64,000 nucleotides of DNA from Chloroflexota bacterium (GTDB lineage Bacteria; Chloroflexota; Dehalococcoidia; Tepidiformales; Tepidiformaceae), in assembly GCA_026702615.1 (NCBI GenBank), contig JAPPBY010000033.1, positions 1 through 64,000 of the forward strand, read 5' to 3'. Positions 35,819 through 44,297 of this stretch are shown one piece after another. Each line of letters starts with the position of its first letter. The first letter of the stretch is position 1. The position numbers and the translations under genes were made by a program. The notes below the pieces were generated by a model that saw only the letters and a list, made by a program, of their open reading frames with translations, searched no databases and was not told where the DNA came from.

Positions 35819-37078
35819 CTATTCGACCGTGATTGTCGCCGGGTCGACGCCCAGCCTCACGAGGATCGCGTCAAGCTCCGCCTCGGTCCGCATCTCGCGC
35901 ACCAGCGACATGAACTCGAGAAGGTCCCCCGTCTCCTCCCACACGCGCTCCACCTTCGGCCCGATCGGGTCCGACGACTGCGGCAGGGTCGCGTACGACC
36001 CGTAAAAGGCGAAGTAGGCCTGGTTGATCTTGCGGATGAAGATTCCGTGTTCCGCCAGGTGCAGCCGGCGCTCCTCCATCAGCGCCTCCGCTTCCGCTAC
36101 CCGGCCCTCCGCCAGCAGGTCGTCGACCGCGAGCCGCAGTTCCCGCATCTCCGTACTGAAGGAGAGGGACGACCGCTCCCGTGGCGGCGCGCGGCCGTCT
36201 CCCCCTTCAGGCAGAGCGATCGGGTGCAGCTCCCGGGCGATGCGTGCGATCTCCACCTCTGCCACATTGGCCACCGTCTCGTTCAGCGTCGGCCCGTCGG
36301 GCGTGTTGTAGGCGATTCCCAGCGGGTAGAAGGCGAGGTAGAAGTGGACCCACTCATGCGCCGCCGTTCGCAGGATCGAGTAGTACGACCGGTCTTCGCG
36401 GATGACCGCTGGGTACACCGCAAGCCCGCCGATGGGCAGCACCACCGACACCGTGTCCTCGTCGTCCGTGTGCGCCTCGATCCGCTCGATCGTGTCCAGC
36501 GTCAGGTCCGGTTGCAGGAGCGTGTACCCCTTTGACCGGATCTCGTCCCGGGGGGAGCGCACGAGTACCTGCGGCGGGTTCGTCAGTTCGATGTCCACCG
36601 CCGGCCAGAGCATCCTCATGTCCCCGAAGAGCGGCAGCGGCCGCTTCAGTCCCGCCGCCACAACCGCGTCCGTCACGTACCGCTCGATGATGCGCTCGAC
36701 GTCGTTCTCGTAGAGCGCACGCTCGTTCGCCAGCGCCTCCAACAGCGCCCGGTCCGGCGATTCGGCCTGCAGTTCGGCCCGGATCGCGGAGGTCAGGCGA
36801 AAGTACGCCTCCAGTCGATCCGCTTCCTCCTGCCCGCTGAGCTCCTCCCCCACGCCTAGCAGACTGAAGACGGACCCCGCCAGGTGCTCCGCCTCCCATC
36901 GCCACACCGAGTACTCTTCGCTTCCCACCGGCCCTCGCGTCACCAACAGGCTCAGGGCTATCACGAGCGCCACCGTGAACGTCGCGGCGGCCGTCGTTGA
37001 AAGCAGCAGCAGCGGCGGCCGCCAGGGACGCAGGTCCACGGGCGATGTGTCCAGCCCGGAGGGGCGCAGGCGCTTCAC
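35819..37078 (-). CDS. Membrane-anchored putative zinc metallopeptidase
   Basis: The protein has 419 residues. One N-terminal membrane helix (about 23-46) follows a basic segment. The soluble part contains HEWVHFYLAF with His241, Glu242 and His245, and Glu267 in LNETVANVAE is a candidate third ligand, which is the gluzincin arrangement. The surrounding sequence is helical and matches no named peptidase family that I know. It is probably anchored on the outer face of the membrane. It is divergent from the RDD gene, with only 50 bp between the starts. Confidence 0.65.
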   Translation of the reverse strand: MKRLRPSGLDTSPVDLRPWRPPLLLLSTTAAATFTVALVIALSLLVTRGPVGSEEYSVWRWEAEHLAGSVFSLLGVGEELSGQEEADRLEAYFRLTSAIRAELQAESPDRALLEALANERALYENDVERIIERYVTDAVVAAGLKRPLPLFGDMRMLWPAVDIELTNPPQVLVRSPRDEIRSKGYTLLQPDLTLDTIERIEAHTDDEDTVSVVLPIGGLAVYPAVIREDRSYYSILRTAAHEWVHFYLAFYPLGIAYNTPDGPTLNETVANVAEVEIARIARELHPIALPEGGDGRAPPRERSSLSFSTEMRELRLAVDDLLAEGRVAEAEALMEERRLHLAEHGIFIRKINQAYFAFYGSYATLPQSSDPIGPKVERVWEETGDLLEFMSLVREMRTEAELDAILVRLGVDPATITVE

Positions 37079-37128
37079 TCCAACAGTCTAGGGTCTGCCT
37101 CCCCGCCCCCGCCTTTCCCGGCGATACA

Positions 37129-37722
37129 ATGAGCATGCTCATGGCAGCAGGGTCTCCGGCAGCCCCTGGAGCGGCGCTCGAACACCCATCCGCGCGCCGC
37201 CTGCGCTACGCCTCTTTCGAGATGCGGGTCGCCGCCGTCGCCATCGATGCCCTCGTCCTCTTCTTCGTCGCCGGAGTGCTCATCATCGCCGGCTCGGTCA
37301 ACCTCCTCCTCTCCTCGGACTTCGATCGCGTCGACGCATCCGGCAGCTCCATCAGCCTCTTCTGGGCGCTCGTGGGGGCCGTGCCCGCCGCCTGCTTCCT
37401 CTACTTCTTCCTCGGTTTCGCCTTCTGGGGGAAGACCGCGGGCGCTGCCATCATGCATATCAGCGTGGTGCGCTCCGATGGCGGCGACCTCGGCCTGCTC
37501 GGCGCCCTCGCCCGCGTGACCGGCATGCTCAGCTACGTGCTCGTCCTGGGCCTCGGCGCGGTTCTCGCCTACGTCCTCCGCGGCACCCCCGCCGCTGCCG
37601 CCGTTCTCGTTGGCATCAGCCTGCTCATCTGCGTGGCCGGACTGCTCTGGGCCGTCTTCGACCCCTACCGGCGCGCCCTCCACGACCGCATCGCCGGGAC
37701 CATCGTCGTGCAGGGCGTGTAG
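37129..37722 (+). CDS. RDD-domain integral membrane protein
   Basis: The protein has about 197 residues with four membrane helices (around 35-60, 78-98, 132-150 and 160-178). RRLRYASFEMRVAAVAIDAL is the RDD signature start, ALHDRIAGTIVV the end. Function is generally unknown, with proposed sodium/proton or membrane-permeability roles. A TACAAT at 37125-37130 lies just upstream of ATG 37135 and overlaps ATG 37129; the true start may be 37135 or 37141 on a leaderless transcript. The next gene starts 9 bp after its stop. Confidence 0.85.
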   Translation: MSMLMAAGSPAAPGAALEHPSARRLRYASFEMRVAAVAIDALVLFFVAGVLIIAGSVNLLLSSDFDRVDASGSSISLFWALVGAVPAACFLYFFLGFAFWGKTAGAAIMHISVVRSDGGDLGLLGALARVTGMLSYVLVLGLGAVLAYVLRGTPAAAAVLVGISLLICVAGLLWAVFDPYRRALHDRIAGTIVVQGV

Positions 37723-37731
37723 GGTGATCGG

Positions 37732-38808
37732 ATGCTGAGCCGCCGTTCGAACTTCCCCCGGCGTGGCCCCGTCAGCGAGCGTGTGTTCGGCAAGGCCTAC
37801 GCCGAAGCCGAGCACGGTGGCACCTGGCTCGCCGCCGGCCTGTTCGCTATCGCCCTTTTCCTGTTCATCGCTTCCCTCAGCGTGTACGAGATCACCCGCG
37901 CCGATCGCGCCCAGTCGCTGCTCGCCGCCGGTATCGCCTCCCTCACCGATATCGATGCGACCCTTGAGGAGAATCTGACCGCCTTGCGCGACGAGGCTCG
38001 CTCGTCGACCGAGGAGGCGGTGCAGCTGCCCGAATACCCCCTCCCCATCACCCTCAGCCGCCTTGAGGCCCTCACCGCCGACACCCCCACCCTCCGCGCT
38101 ATCGTCCTCGACCGCTCGGCCAAGCTCGTCTACGCCACGGGACTGGACGCCTTCGACGAAACGGGCGAGCAGGCCTCCGAACTCTTCTCCATCTACAACG
38201 TCATCCGCGAGCTCGTCGGCTTCCTCACTGGCGATGTCCACGACCGCGCCCGCTGGCTGGCGCTCGGCAGCCTCGTCCTGGCAAGCGTCCTGGGAGCCGC
38301 CACGCTCGCCCTCAACCGCGGGTTCGCGCGCTTCACCTCCTTCGGGCTCGCCGTGCTTCTCGCTGCGGCGCCCGGCTACTTCATCGCCCGTGGCGCGTCC
38401 TATCTCATCGACCGCTTCGGTTCGGAGGACCCCTTTGTCGTCGACCTCCAGGTGCTCGTACAGGTCATGCTCGACGTGCCCGAGCGCAACTTCCTGATCG
38501 CCGGATCCCTCGGCCTCATCATCGCCTTCGCCGGCCGGGTCCTCGGCTTCATTGCCGATCACCTCTTCTCCGACGAGTCACTCGACCCCAACGCCTACGA
38601 CACCGGGCCCACTCTTCCCTTCACCGCCGTCCCCGGCCCAACGCACGAGCTTTCGCGAGGCAGGGGCCTCCGGTTGCCCGGCCTGAGCGGACTCCGGCAG
38701 CGCCTCAGCGGGATGTCGCTCCCCTCCCGTCCCCCCGCGTCCCCCGCGTCCCCGGCGCCGCCGCCCCGCGAACCTGAAGTGGGCGGCGCCCGCGAGGAAG
38801 AGCCCTAG
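37732..38808 (+). CDS. Membrane protein of unknown function
   Basis: The protein has 358 residues and no family that I recognise. A membrane helix at about 32-51 is followed by an extracytoplasmic region of roughly 120 residues with TLEENLTALRDEARSSTEEA (coiled-coil-like). Three more helices lie at about 175-194, 201-219 and 254-275. The C-terminal 70 residues are Pro/Ser/Arg-rich and disordered. It is co-transcribed with the RDD gene. Its stop TAG shares the CTAG with the stop of the convergent DUF1697 gene. Confidence 0.75.
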   Translation: MLSRRSNFPRRGPVSERVFGKAYAEAEHGGTWLAAGLFAIALFLFIASLSVYEITRADRAQSLLAAGIASLTDIDATLEENLTALRDEARSSTEEAVQLPEYPLPITLSRLEALTADTPTLRAIVLDRSAKLVYATGLDAFDETGEQASELFSIYNVIRELVGFLTGDVHDRARWLALGSLVLASVLGAATLALNRGFARFTSFGLAVLLAAAPGYFIARGASYLIDRFGSEDPFVVDLQVLVQVMLDVPERNFLIAGSLGLIIAFAGRVLGFIADHLFSDESLDPNAYDTGPTLPFTAVPGPTHELSRGRGLRLPGLSGLRQRLSGMSLPSRPPASPASPAPPPREPEVGGAREEEP

Positions 38809-39404
38809 CCCACGTCTCGGGGTTGGCTACGCCCGGCGTCAGCCGCCGCCGTCGCCAGCTCGATCAGCTTGCCGACCGTCCTCCAGTTCCGGCCTGTGCT
38901 GGTCGTCGAGAGGGCAGAGTCGAAGTAGTTGTTCGTGAGCTTGCTGCGGGCAAACCCGTTCGGGCAGTGAAGGAAGACCTCGCGGCCAACGACCGCGAAC
39001 TCGTCGTCGGGCGAGCGATCGGGGTCCAGCGCGTCAACCTGCTCGGGGCCGGGGGCATCGGCCAGGAAGAGGACGAGCAGCTTGTCCGCTTCGGCGGCGG
39101 CGAAGGGATTCGCCTCCACGGTCGCCCGGAGATCCCCGGCCGTGCGCGTGACCACCGGAATGCGGTAGCCGAAGCGTTCCTCGATAGACGCGCTGATCAG
39201 TGAAGGGATGGCGTCCGCCGGCGTCGAGCCGGTGCGAAACAGCACGTTCCCGCTCTGGATGTAGGTGCGGACGTCCTCGCACCCCGCCTGACGGAACAAG
39301 GCGGCGAGTTCCTTCATCGGCAGTTTGTTCTTCCCGCCGACGTTGATCCCGCGAAGCAAGGCGACGTGCAAGGCGCTCCCCTGAGTCGAAGTGTTCGGGA
39401 GCAT
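38805..39404 (-). CDS. DUF1697 protein
   Basis: The protein has 199 residues from ATG 39404. HVALLRGINVGGKNKLPMKE is the DUF1697 signature, continuing with YIQSGNVLFRT and, at the C-terminus, SKLTNNYFDSALSTTSTGRN, all typical positions. The fold is a ferredoxin-like duplication of unknown function, present in many bacteria. TACACC about 7 nt before the ATG on its strand may be a -10 element. It is convergent with the membrane protein gene, sharing CTAG. Confidence 0.9.
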   Translation of the reverse strand: MLPNTSTQGSALHVALLRGINVGGKNKLPMKELAALFRQAGCEDVRTYIQSGNVLFRTGSTPADAIPSLISASIEERFGYRIPVVTRTAGDLRATVEANPFAAAEADKLLVLFLADAPGPEQVDALDPDRSPDDEFAVVGREVFLHCPNGFARSKLTNNYFDSALSTTSTGRNWRTVGKLIELATAAADAGRSQPRDVG

Positions 39405-39450
39405 ACGCGCGGGTGTACCGTCTCCGCCCGCCGCCGGATCGGTTCCGCGC

Positions 39451-40119
39451 TCAACCGCCCACCCCGGCCGGCAACACGCTGCTCGGACACGATGCCTCCA
39501 GCGGGCACGCCTCACAGGTCGGCGCCCGCGCCCCGCACGTCCGCCGCCCGTGCTTGATGAGCAGCATGTGGAAGCGGTAGTACTGCTCGGGCGGCACCAG
39601 CGCCTCGAGCCGTTCGTGCGCCTGCTCCGGCGTCGTCTTCGGCGGCACCAGCGCCAGCCGCTTCGCTACCCGTTCGACGTGCGTATCGACCGGCAACGCC
39701 GGACGCCCAAGCGCGAAGAGCAGTACGCACGCCGCCGTTTTCGGCCCCACCCCCGGCAGCCCTCGCAGCCACGTGCGCGCCTCCTCCAGCGGTTCCTCTT
39801 CCAGGAACGCCAGGTTCCAGTCCGGCGCCCGCTCCCGGACCGCCTCCAGGATGCGCTTGATCCGCGGCGCCTTCTGCTGCGCCAGCCCGCCTGTCTGGAT
39901 CGTCGCGATCAGCTCCTCGATGGGCGCCTCCGCGACCGCGTCCCAGTCCGGGTAGCGGCGCATCAGCTGGACGAACGCGCGCCCGCTGTTCCTGTCTGAC
40001 GTGTTCTGGGACAGCACCGTCAGCACCAGCTCCGCCACGGCGTCGCCGTGGGGCCGCGACTCCGGCTCGCCGTACAGCTCGGCCAGCGCCTCCATGATCG
40101 CGTCCGGATCGAGGGTCAC
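39451..40119 (-). CDS. nth: Endonuclease III
   Basis: The protein has 222 residues from GTG 40119; upstream in-frame sequence is Arg-rich and not protein-like. The helix-hairpin-helix LPGVGPKTAACVLLFA holds the catalytic Lys, PVDTHVERVAKRL carries the catalytic Asp, and the C-terminal [4Fe-4S] ligands are CGARAPTCEACPLEASC (C-x6-C-x2-C-x5-C). This bifunctional DNA glycosylase/AP lyase removes oxidised pyrimidines. It is divergent from selD with 56 bp between the starts. Confidence 0.93.
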   Translation of the reverse strand: MTLDPDAIMEALAELYGEPESRPHGDAVAELVLTVLSQNTSDRNSGRAFVQLMRRYPDWDAVAEAPIEELIATIQTGGLAQQKAPRIKRILEAVRERAPDWNLAFLEEEPLEEARTWLRGLPGVGPKTAACVLLFALGRPALPVDTHVERVAKRLALVPPKTTPEQAHERLEALVPPEQYYRFHMLLIKHGRRTCGARAPTCEACPLEASCPSSVLPAGVGG

Positions 40120-40175
40120 CCCGACATTCTGGCACGCGCCGATCCCGCTACGCCTCCGTCCCTTACGATCGTCCC

Positions 40176-41225
40176 GTGACTGCACACGAGATCCGGTTGA
40201 CGGACCTGACCGGCTGCGGCGGCTGAGCGTCCAAGGCGGGCCCTGAGGCCCTGGCGCAGGTTCTGTCGCCACTGACCGAGGCGTTCGACCCCGAAGCGCA
40301 TCCCGACCTCCTCGCCGGGCTCGGGACGCCTGATGATGCCGCCGTCTACCGCATCAACGCGCGCACTGCCGTCATAGCCACCCTCGACTTCTTCGCCCCG
40401 CTCGTTGACGACCCCTGGCAGTACGGCGCCATCGCCGCCGCCAACGCCATGTCCGACGTTTATGCGATGGGCGGCGAGGTCGTGCTCGCTTTGAACGTCG
40501 CCGCCTTCCCCGAGGACCTGCCCGCCGATGTCGCCGCGGAGATCATCCGCGGCGGCGCCGACAAGGTCGCCGAGGCCGGCGGCGTTGTCGCCGGTGGCCA
40601 CACCGTCTGGGACGAGGAGCCCAAGTACGGCCTCAGCGTGCTGGGCCTGGTGAACCCCTCCCGCCTGCTGCGCAAGGCCGCCCTCCGCCCCGGCGACCGC
40701 CTCTACCTCACGAAGCCACTCGGCACCGGCGTCATTCTCTCCTCGACCGGCAGCGGCCGGGGCGACTCCGCCTGGCTTGACAGCGCTATCGACTCGATGC
40801 TGCGGCTCAACCGCCACGCCGCCCACCTCGCCACCGGCCACCGCCTGCGCGCCGCCACCGACGTCACCGGGTTCGGCCTCCTCGGGCACCTCTGGGAGAT
40901 GGTCGAACGCTCGGGTGTCGCGGCCACCATCGACGCCTCCGCCCTCCCCCTCCTCCCCGGCGCGCGCGAATCTGCCGCCATGGACGCTCACACCGGCGGC
41001 GAAGGCCGCAACCGCGACTGGGTCGGCGACAACCTCACCGTCGCCCCCGGCGTCGACTCCGAACTCGCCGCCATCGCCTTCGACCCCCAGACCTCCGGCG
41101 GCCTCCTCCTCGCCTGCCCCGCCCGCAAGGCGAAGGCCCTCGAAGCCGCCTTCGCCGCCGACGCCGAACCCCTCCACCCCATCGGCCGCGTCACCCGCGG
41201 CGATCCCCACATCCAGCTGCGCTAG
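40176..41225 (+). CDS. selD: Selenophosphate synthetase with selenocysteine at the catalytic position (in-frame TGA at 40224-40226)
   Basis: Reading from GTG 40176 through one in-frame TGA gives 349 residues with the complete SelD N-terminus: IRLTDLTGCGG, then TGA at codon 17, then ASKAGPEALAQVL. Numbering matches E. coli SelD exactly: residue 17 is the catalytic Cys there and Lys20 is conserved here. The ATP-binding part follows (LDFFAPLVDDPW, NAMSDVYAMGG, GHTVWDEEPKYGLSVLG). A start at ATG 40449 would lose all of this. Sec-containing SelD is known in several bacteria, so the TGA is best read as selenocysteine. TACGAT 6 nt before the GTG suggests a leaderless transcript. selA, selB and selC are not in the window. 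Confidence 0.9.
40227..40257 (+). promoter_or_regulatory. Possible bacterial SECIS hairpin after the selD TGA
   Basis: Directly after the TGA a stem forms: GGGCC (40238-40242) with GGCCC (40247-40251) around CTGA, extended by CCA/TGG (40231-40233 with 40252-40254) across a 4-nt bulge. The loop begins 16 nt after the TGA, within the spacing seen for bacterial SECIS elements. The loop G is at position three, not one or two as the model prefers, so the match is partial. Confidence 0.5.
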
Positions 41226-42430
41226 CGTACGGGCGCTTCCTCCAGGGTTTCGCCTGCCTCAAGGTTGCCGATAAGGTCGAGGAGGCCGGTCGGCTCCCAA
41301 GCCCGGTAGCGGCGTGATCGGCCTATCGGCGCAAGTACGCCCGCGCGCTCAAGCTGGGCGAAGGCCTGGTTGACTGCCGGTTGACTGCGACCCGTCGCCT
41401 TCACGGCGTCGGCAACGGATAGTGCCGGATACGCTGGCAGCGTGTCGATGATCGTCCAGGCGGTGGCATGGGAGCGGGGGTTCTCAGTTTCACGGAGCCG
41501 GCGCCGCCAGAACTCTTGGAGGTCGTTGACGAGATCGTGGTAGTTAATCGCAAAGTCTGTCGCCCTCGCCGTCGCCGATGCGAAAAACGTGACCCACTCC
41601 GCCCCCCGGCCCTCTCGGAATCCGACGAGACCCTGAATGTAGGCCTCGCGAGAGTTGGAGAGCGCCACACTGATGGGCGGGACGAAGCGTGGTGCGAGAC
41701 CACGGCGGCGGAGCAGCGCCTGTACCAGTGCCCGGCCCGTACGCCCGTTGCCGTCGTCGAAGGGGTGGATGGTCTCGAACTGGGCGTGCGCTATCGCAGT
41801 CTGCAGCAGTGGTGGCGCCTCTTCCGACTCGCTGAACTCGCAGAGATTCTCCAGCAGTTCAGGGACCATCTCCGGGGGAGGTGGCACGTAGGCCGCCCCG
41901 CAGGGGTTGTAGTCGTTGCCGCCGATCCAGTTCTGGCCTTCACGAAGCTTCCCGGCCGAGCGCTGGGTAATATCGCGCTCCATCAGGACGGCGTGGATCT
42001 CGCAGATGTCGTTGAGAGAAAGCCTTGGGGAATCAGCAGTTCGCTGCACCGCCTCCTCCATCGCGTCGATGTTGGCGATGATCTCGGAGATCTGCCGCCT
42101 GACGCTTCCTCCCGCCCGGCGCTGGGCTTCGGCCAGCGCCAGCGCCCGCACGTCTGCCTGCATGCCCTCGACCTTCGACGAGGCGATTGACTCAGTGCGC
42201 AGCAGCAGCCGCGAGAGCGAGGACATGGTCGTTGGGGGCATTCCGTCGAGCGCCAGCACCTTTCGTTCCACTTCCGATAGGGTCGCCGCGACCTCGGAAG
42301 GGAGGGCGAAGTCCTCATGCTGGAGTGGGCTGGGGATGAACGTCTCGTAGGCGCAGGCACGGCGGTACCGTGGAGGGGCGTACAAGGTTGGGTCGTACTG
42401 CCACACTTTGCGGATCGTGTACCCCCGCAT
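41222..42430 (-). CDS. Fic-domain AMP-transferase-like protein
   Basis: The protein has 402 residues from ATG 42430. The Fic active loop HPFDDGNGRTGR (222-233) is complete. The N-terminal inhibitory helix motif SSKVEG (84-89) fits (S/T)xxxE(G/N), so it is a class II, self-inhibited enzyme. The C-terminal winged-helix region (about 310-390, SVADAVKATGRSQPAVNQAF) is common in this subfamily and may bind DNA, perhaps its own promoter repeats. It would transfer AMP or another nucleotide to a protein target. The gene is convergent with selD, sharing CTAG. Confidence 0.92.
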   Translation of the reverse strand: MRGYTIRKVWQYDPTLYAPPRYRRACAYETFIPSPLQHEDFALPSEVAATLSEVERKVLALDGMPPTTMSSLSRLLLRTESIASSKVEGMQADVRALALAEAQRRAGGSVRRQISEIIANIDAMEEAVQRTADSPRLSLNDICEIHAVLMERDITQRSAGKLREGQNWIGGNDYNPCGAAYVPPPPEMVPELLENLCEFSESEEAPPLLQTAIAHAQFETIHPFDDGNGRTGRALVQALLRRRGLAPRFVPPISVALSNSREAYIQGLVGFREGRGAEWVTFFASATARATDFAINYHDLVNDLQEFWRRRLRETENPRSHATAWTIIDTLPAYPALSVADAVKATGRSQPAVNQAFAQLERAGVLAPIGRSRRYRAWEPTGLLDLIGNLEAGETLEEAPVR

Positions 42431-42433
42431 GAT

Positions 42434-42547
42434 CCTTTCGCCCTCTCCTCTTCTCAAGTAAGGTTTCGGTCGAAGCTTATCCCTGAATCTGCTCTAACAA
42501 AAGCTTTTGCTCTATCCTTTTGTTAGAGCGCCCGGTCACAGAAGGTT
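42434..42547. repeat. 114-bp direct repeat, copy 1, with 11-bp inner dyad
   Basis: This copy begins at CCTTTCGCCC and ends at ACAGAAGGTT. A perfect inverted repeat, CTCTAACAAAA (42492-42502) and TTTTGTTAGAG (42518-42528), lies inside. It is immediately upstream of the Fic gene start and may contain its promoter and operator. Confidence 0.85.
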
Positions 42548-42562
42548 ATCAGCCCAAACTAA

Positions 42563-42676
42563 CCTTTCGCCCTCTCCTTTTCTCAAATAAGGTTACGGTT
42601 GAAGTTTATCCCTGAATCTGCTCTAACAAAAGCTTTGGCTCTATCCTTTTGTTAGGGGGCCCGGCCACAGAAGGTT
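42563..42676. repeat. 114-bp direct repeat, copy 2, with inner dyad
   Basis: Equal in length to copy 1, with period 129 and most positions identical. Its dyad is CTAACAAAA (42623-42631) and TTTTGTTAG (42647-42655). It sits between copy 1 and gatB. The base composition is AT-richer than the surroundings. Confidence 0.85.
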
Positions 42677-42733
42677 TCACTCCCACCTCACCCTCCGCTA
42701 GCGCCCCCGCCCGCCCCTTCCTACACTGCCCCC

Positions 42734-44209
42734 ATGACGACCGTCGCCGCCACCGAGTTCGAGACCGTCATCGGCCTTGAGGTGCACTGCCAGCCCATCA
42801 CCCAGAGCAAGATGTTCTGCGCGTGCAGCGCCGAGTACTCGGGCGCCGAACCGAACACGCACGTGTGCCCGGTCTGCCTTGGGCTGCCCGGCGTCCTGCC
42901 CGTCATCAACGAAGAGGCCATCCGCCTCATCGTCAAGACCGGCCTCGCCCTCAACTGCGAAATCTCTGGCTTCTCCAAGTTCGACCGCAAGAACTACCCC
43001 TACCCCGACCTCGTGAAGGGCTACCAGGTCAGCCAGTACGACCTCCCCATCTGCCACGACGGCTGGCTCGACGTTGACGTCGAGGGTGAACGCACGCGCG
43101 TCGGCATCACCCGCGTCCACATGGAAGAGGACACCGCCCGTCTCCTGCACCGCACCGACCCCATCACTGGCGAGGGCTACAGCCTCATCGACATCAACCG
43201 CTCGGGCACGCCTCTCATGGAGATCGTGAGCGAACCCGACATCCGCTCGCCCGAGGAGGCGCGAGCCTACCTCGTGAGCCTGCGCGCCATCCTCCGCGCC
43301 ATCGACGCCAGCCGCGCCAACATGGAGGAGGGCAACTTCCGCTGCGACGCCAACATCAGCCTCCGCCCGCGCGGCCAGGAGGCCTTCGGCTCCAAGGTTG
43401 AAGTCAAGAACATGAACAGCTTCCGGGCCGTCTACGAAGCCCTCGTCTTCGAGATGGCTCGCCAGGCGGATGAGCTTCGCGCGGGCAACGTCATTCCCCA
43501 GGAGACGCGCGGCTGGGACCAGGACCACCAGGAGACCGTCTCCCAGCGCTCCAAGGAAGAGGCGAACGACTACCGCTACTTCCCGGAGCCGGACCTCCCC
43601 CCGCTCGCCCTCAGCCGCGACTTCGTCGAAGGGGTCCGCGCCGAGCTTCCCGAGCTGCCCGCCACTCGTCGCGAGCGCTACCTTGGCCTCGGCCTCTCCG
43701 ACTTCGAGGCCTCGACCCTCGCCGAGGCCCGCGACCGCTCCGACTTCGCCGACGCAGTCGCCGCCGCCCTTCCCTTCGACCCCGCCCGCGCCGCCAAGCT
43801 CGCCGCCAACTGGGTCCTCGGAGAGGTCGGTCGCTGGGCGAACGACCACGACGCCGAGGTGGAGCAGTTCCCCCTCGAGCCCGTCGCTCTCGCCGAGCTG
43901 ATCGAGCTCGCGGAAGGCGAGACCATCACCGGCCAGGTCGCGAAGCAGGTGTTCGACGAGATGGTCGAGAGCGGCAAGGCCGCCGCCGCGATCGTCGAAG
44001 AGGGCGGGCTCGCCCAGGTGCGCGAGAGCGATGAGTTGGTTGCCATCGTCCGTCAGGTCATCGCCGAGAACGAGAAGGCGGTTGCCGACTACCGCGGCGG
44101 CAAGACGGCCGCGATCAAGCGGCTCCTCGGCGGTGTCATGCGCGAGACGAAGGGCCGAGCTAACCCCCAGGTCGCCCAGGAGCTCCTCGCCCGCGAACTC
44201 GACCAGTAA
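42734..44209 (+). CDS. gatB: Aspartyl/glutamyl-tRNA amidotransferase subunit B
   Basis: The protein has 491 residues, the usual length. [10 protein letters not shown] opens the protein, [11 protein letters not shown] supplies zinc ligands, and [20 protein letters not shown] is the family signature. The C-terminal YqeY-like tail has the expected [11 protein letters not shown] ending. It forms the GatCAB complex that converts Glu-tRNA(Gln) or Asp-tRNA(Asn) to the amidated form. TACACT at 42722-42727 lies 6 nt before the ATG, suggesting a leaderless transcript. gatA and gatC are not in the window. Confidence 0.97.
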   Translation: MTTVAATEFETVIGLEVHCQPITQSKMFCACSAEYSGAEPNTHVCPVCLGLPGVLPVINEEAIRLIVKTGLALNCEISGFSKFDRKNYPYPDLVKGYQVSQYDLPICHDGWLDVDVEGERTRVGITRVHMEEDTARLLHRTDPITGEGYSLIDINRSGTPLMEIVSEPDIRSPEEARAYLVSLRAILRAIDASRANMEEGNFRCDANISLRPRGQEAFGSKVEVKNMNSFRAVYEALVFEMARQADELRAGNVIPQETRGWDQDHQETVSQRSKEEANDYRYFPEPDLPPLALSRDFVEGVRAELPELPATRRERYLGLGLSDFEASTLAEARDRSDFADAVAAALPFDPARAAKLAANWVLGEVGRWANDHDAEVEQFPLEPVALAELIELAEGETITGQVAKQVFDEMVESGKAAAAIVEEGGLAQVRESDELVAIVRQVIAENEKAVADYRGGKTAAIKRLLGGVMRETKGRANPQVAQELLARELDQ

Positions 44210-44297
44210 GCCGGTTCGTCATGAGCGGCATAATTTGAGTTCCGGCACGTTTATGCCTTCGAGACAGGCCCTCCCGCTGGTAGACTTTCACGACGAC

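Noticed and set aside
37075-38562. 495-codon minus-strand frame, Gly/Glu-rich
   Set aside because: It is antisense to the RDD and membrane protein genes and has the repetitive composition of a GC shadow frame.
40116-41210. 364-codon minus-strand frame over selD
   Set aside because: Gly/Glu-rich shadow of selD; selD has all family motifs.
40449-41225. Shorter selD starting at ATG 40449
   Set aside because: It would lack the glycine-rich loop, the catalytic residue and Lys20 that are all present in frame upstream through the TGA.
42698-43849. 383-codon minus-strand frame over gatB
   Set aside because: Shadow of gatB with low-complexity composition.
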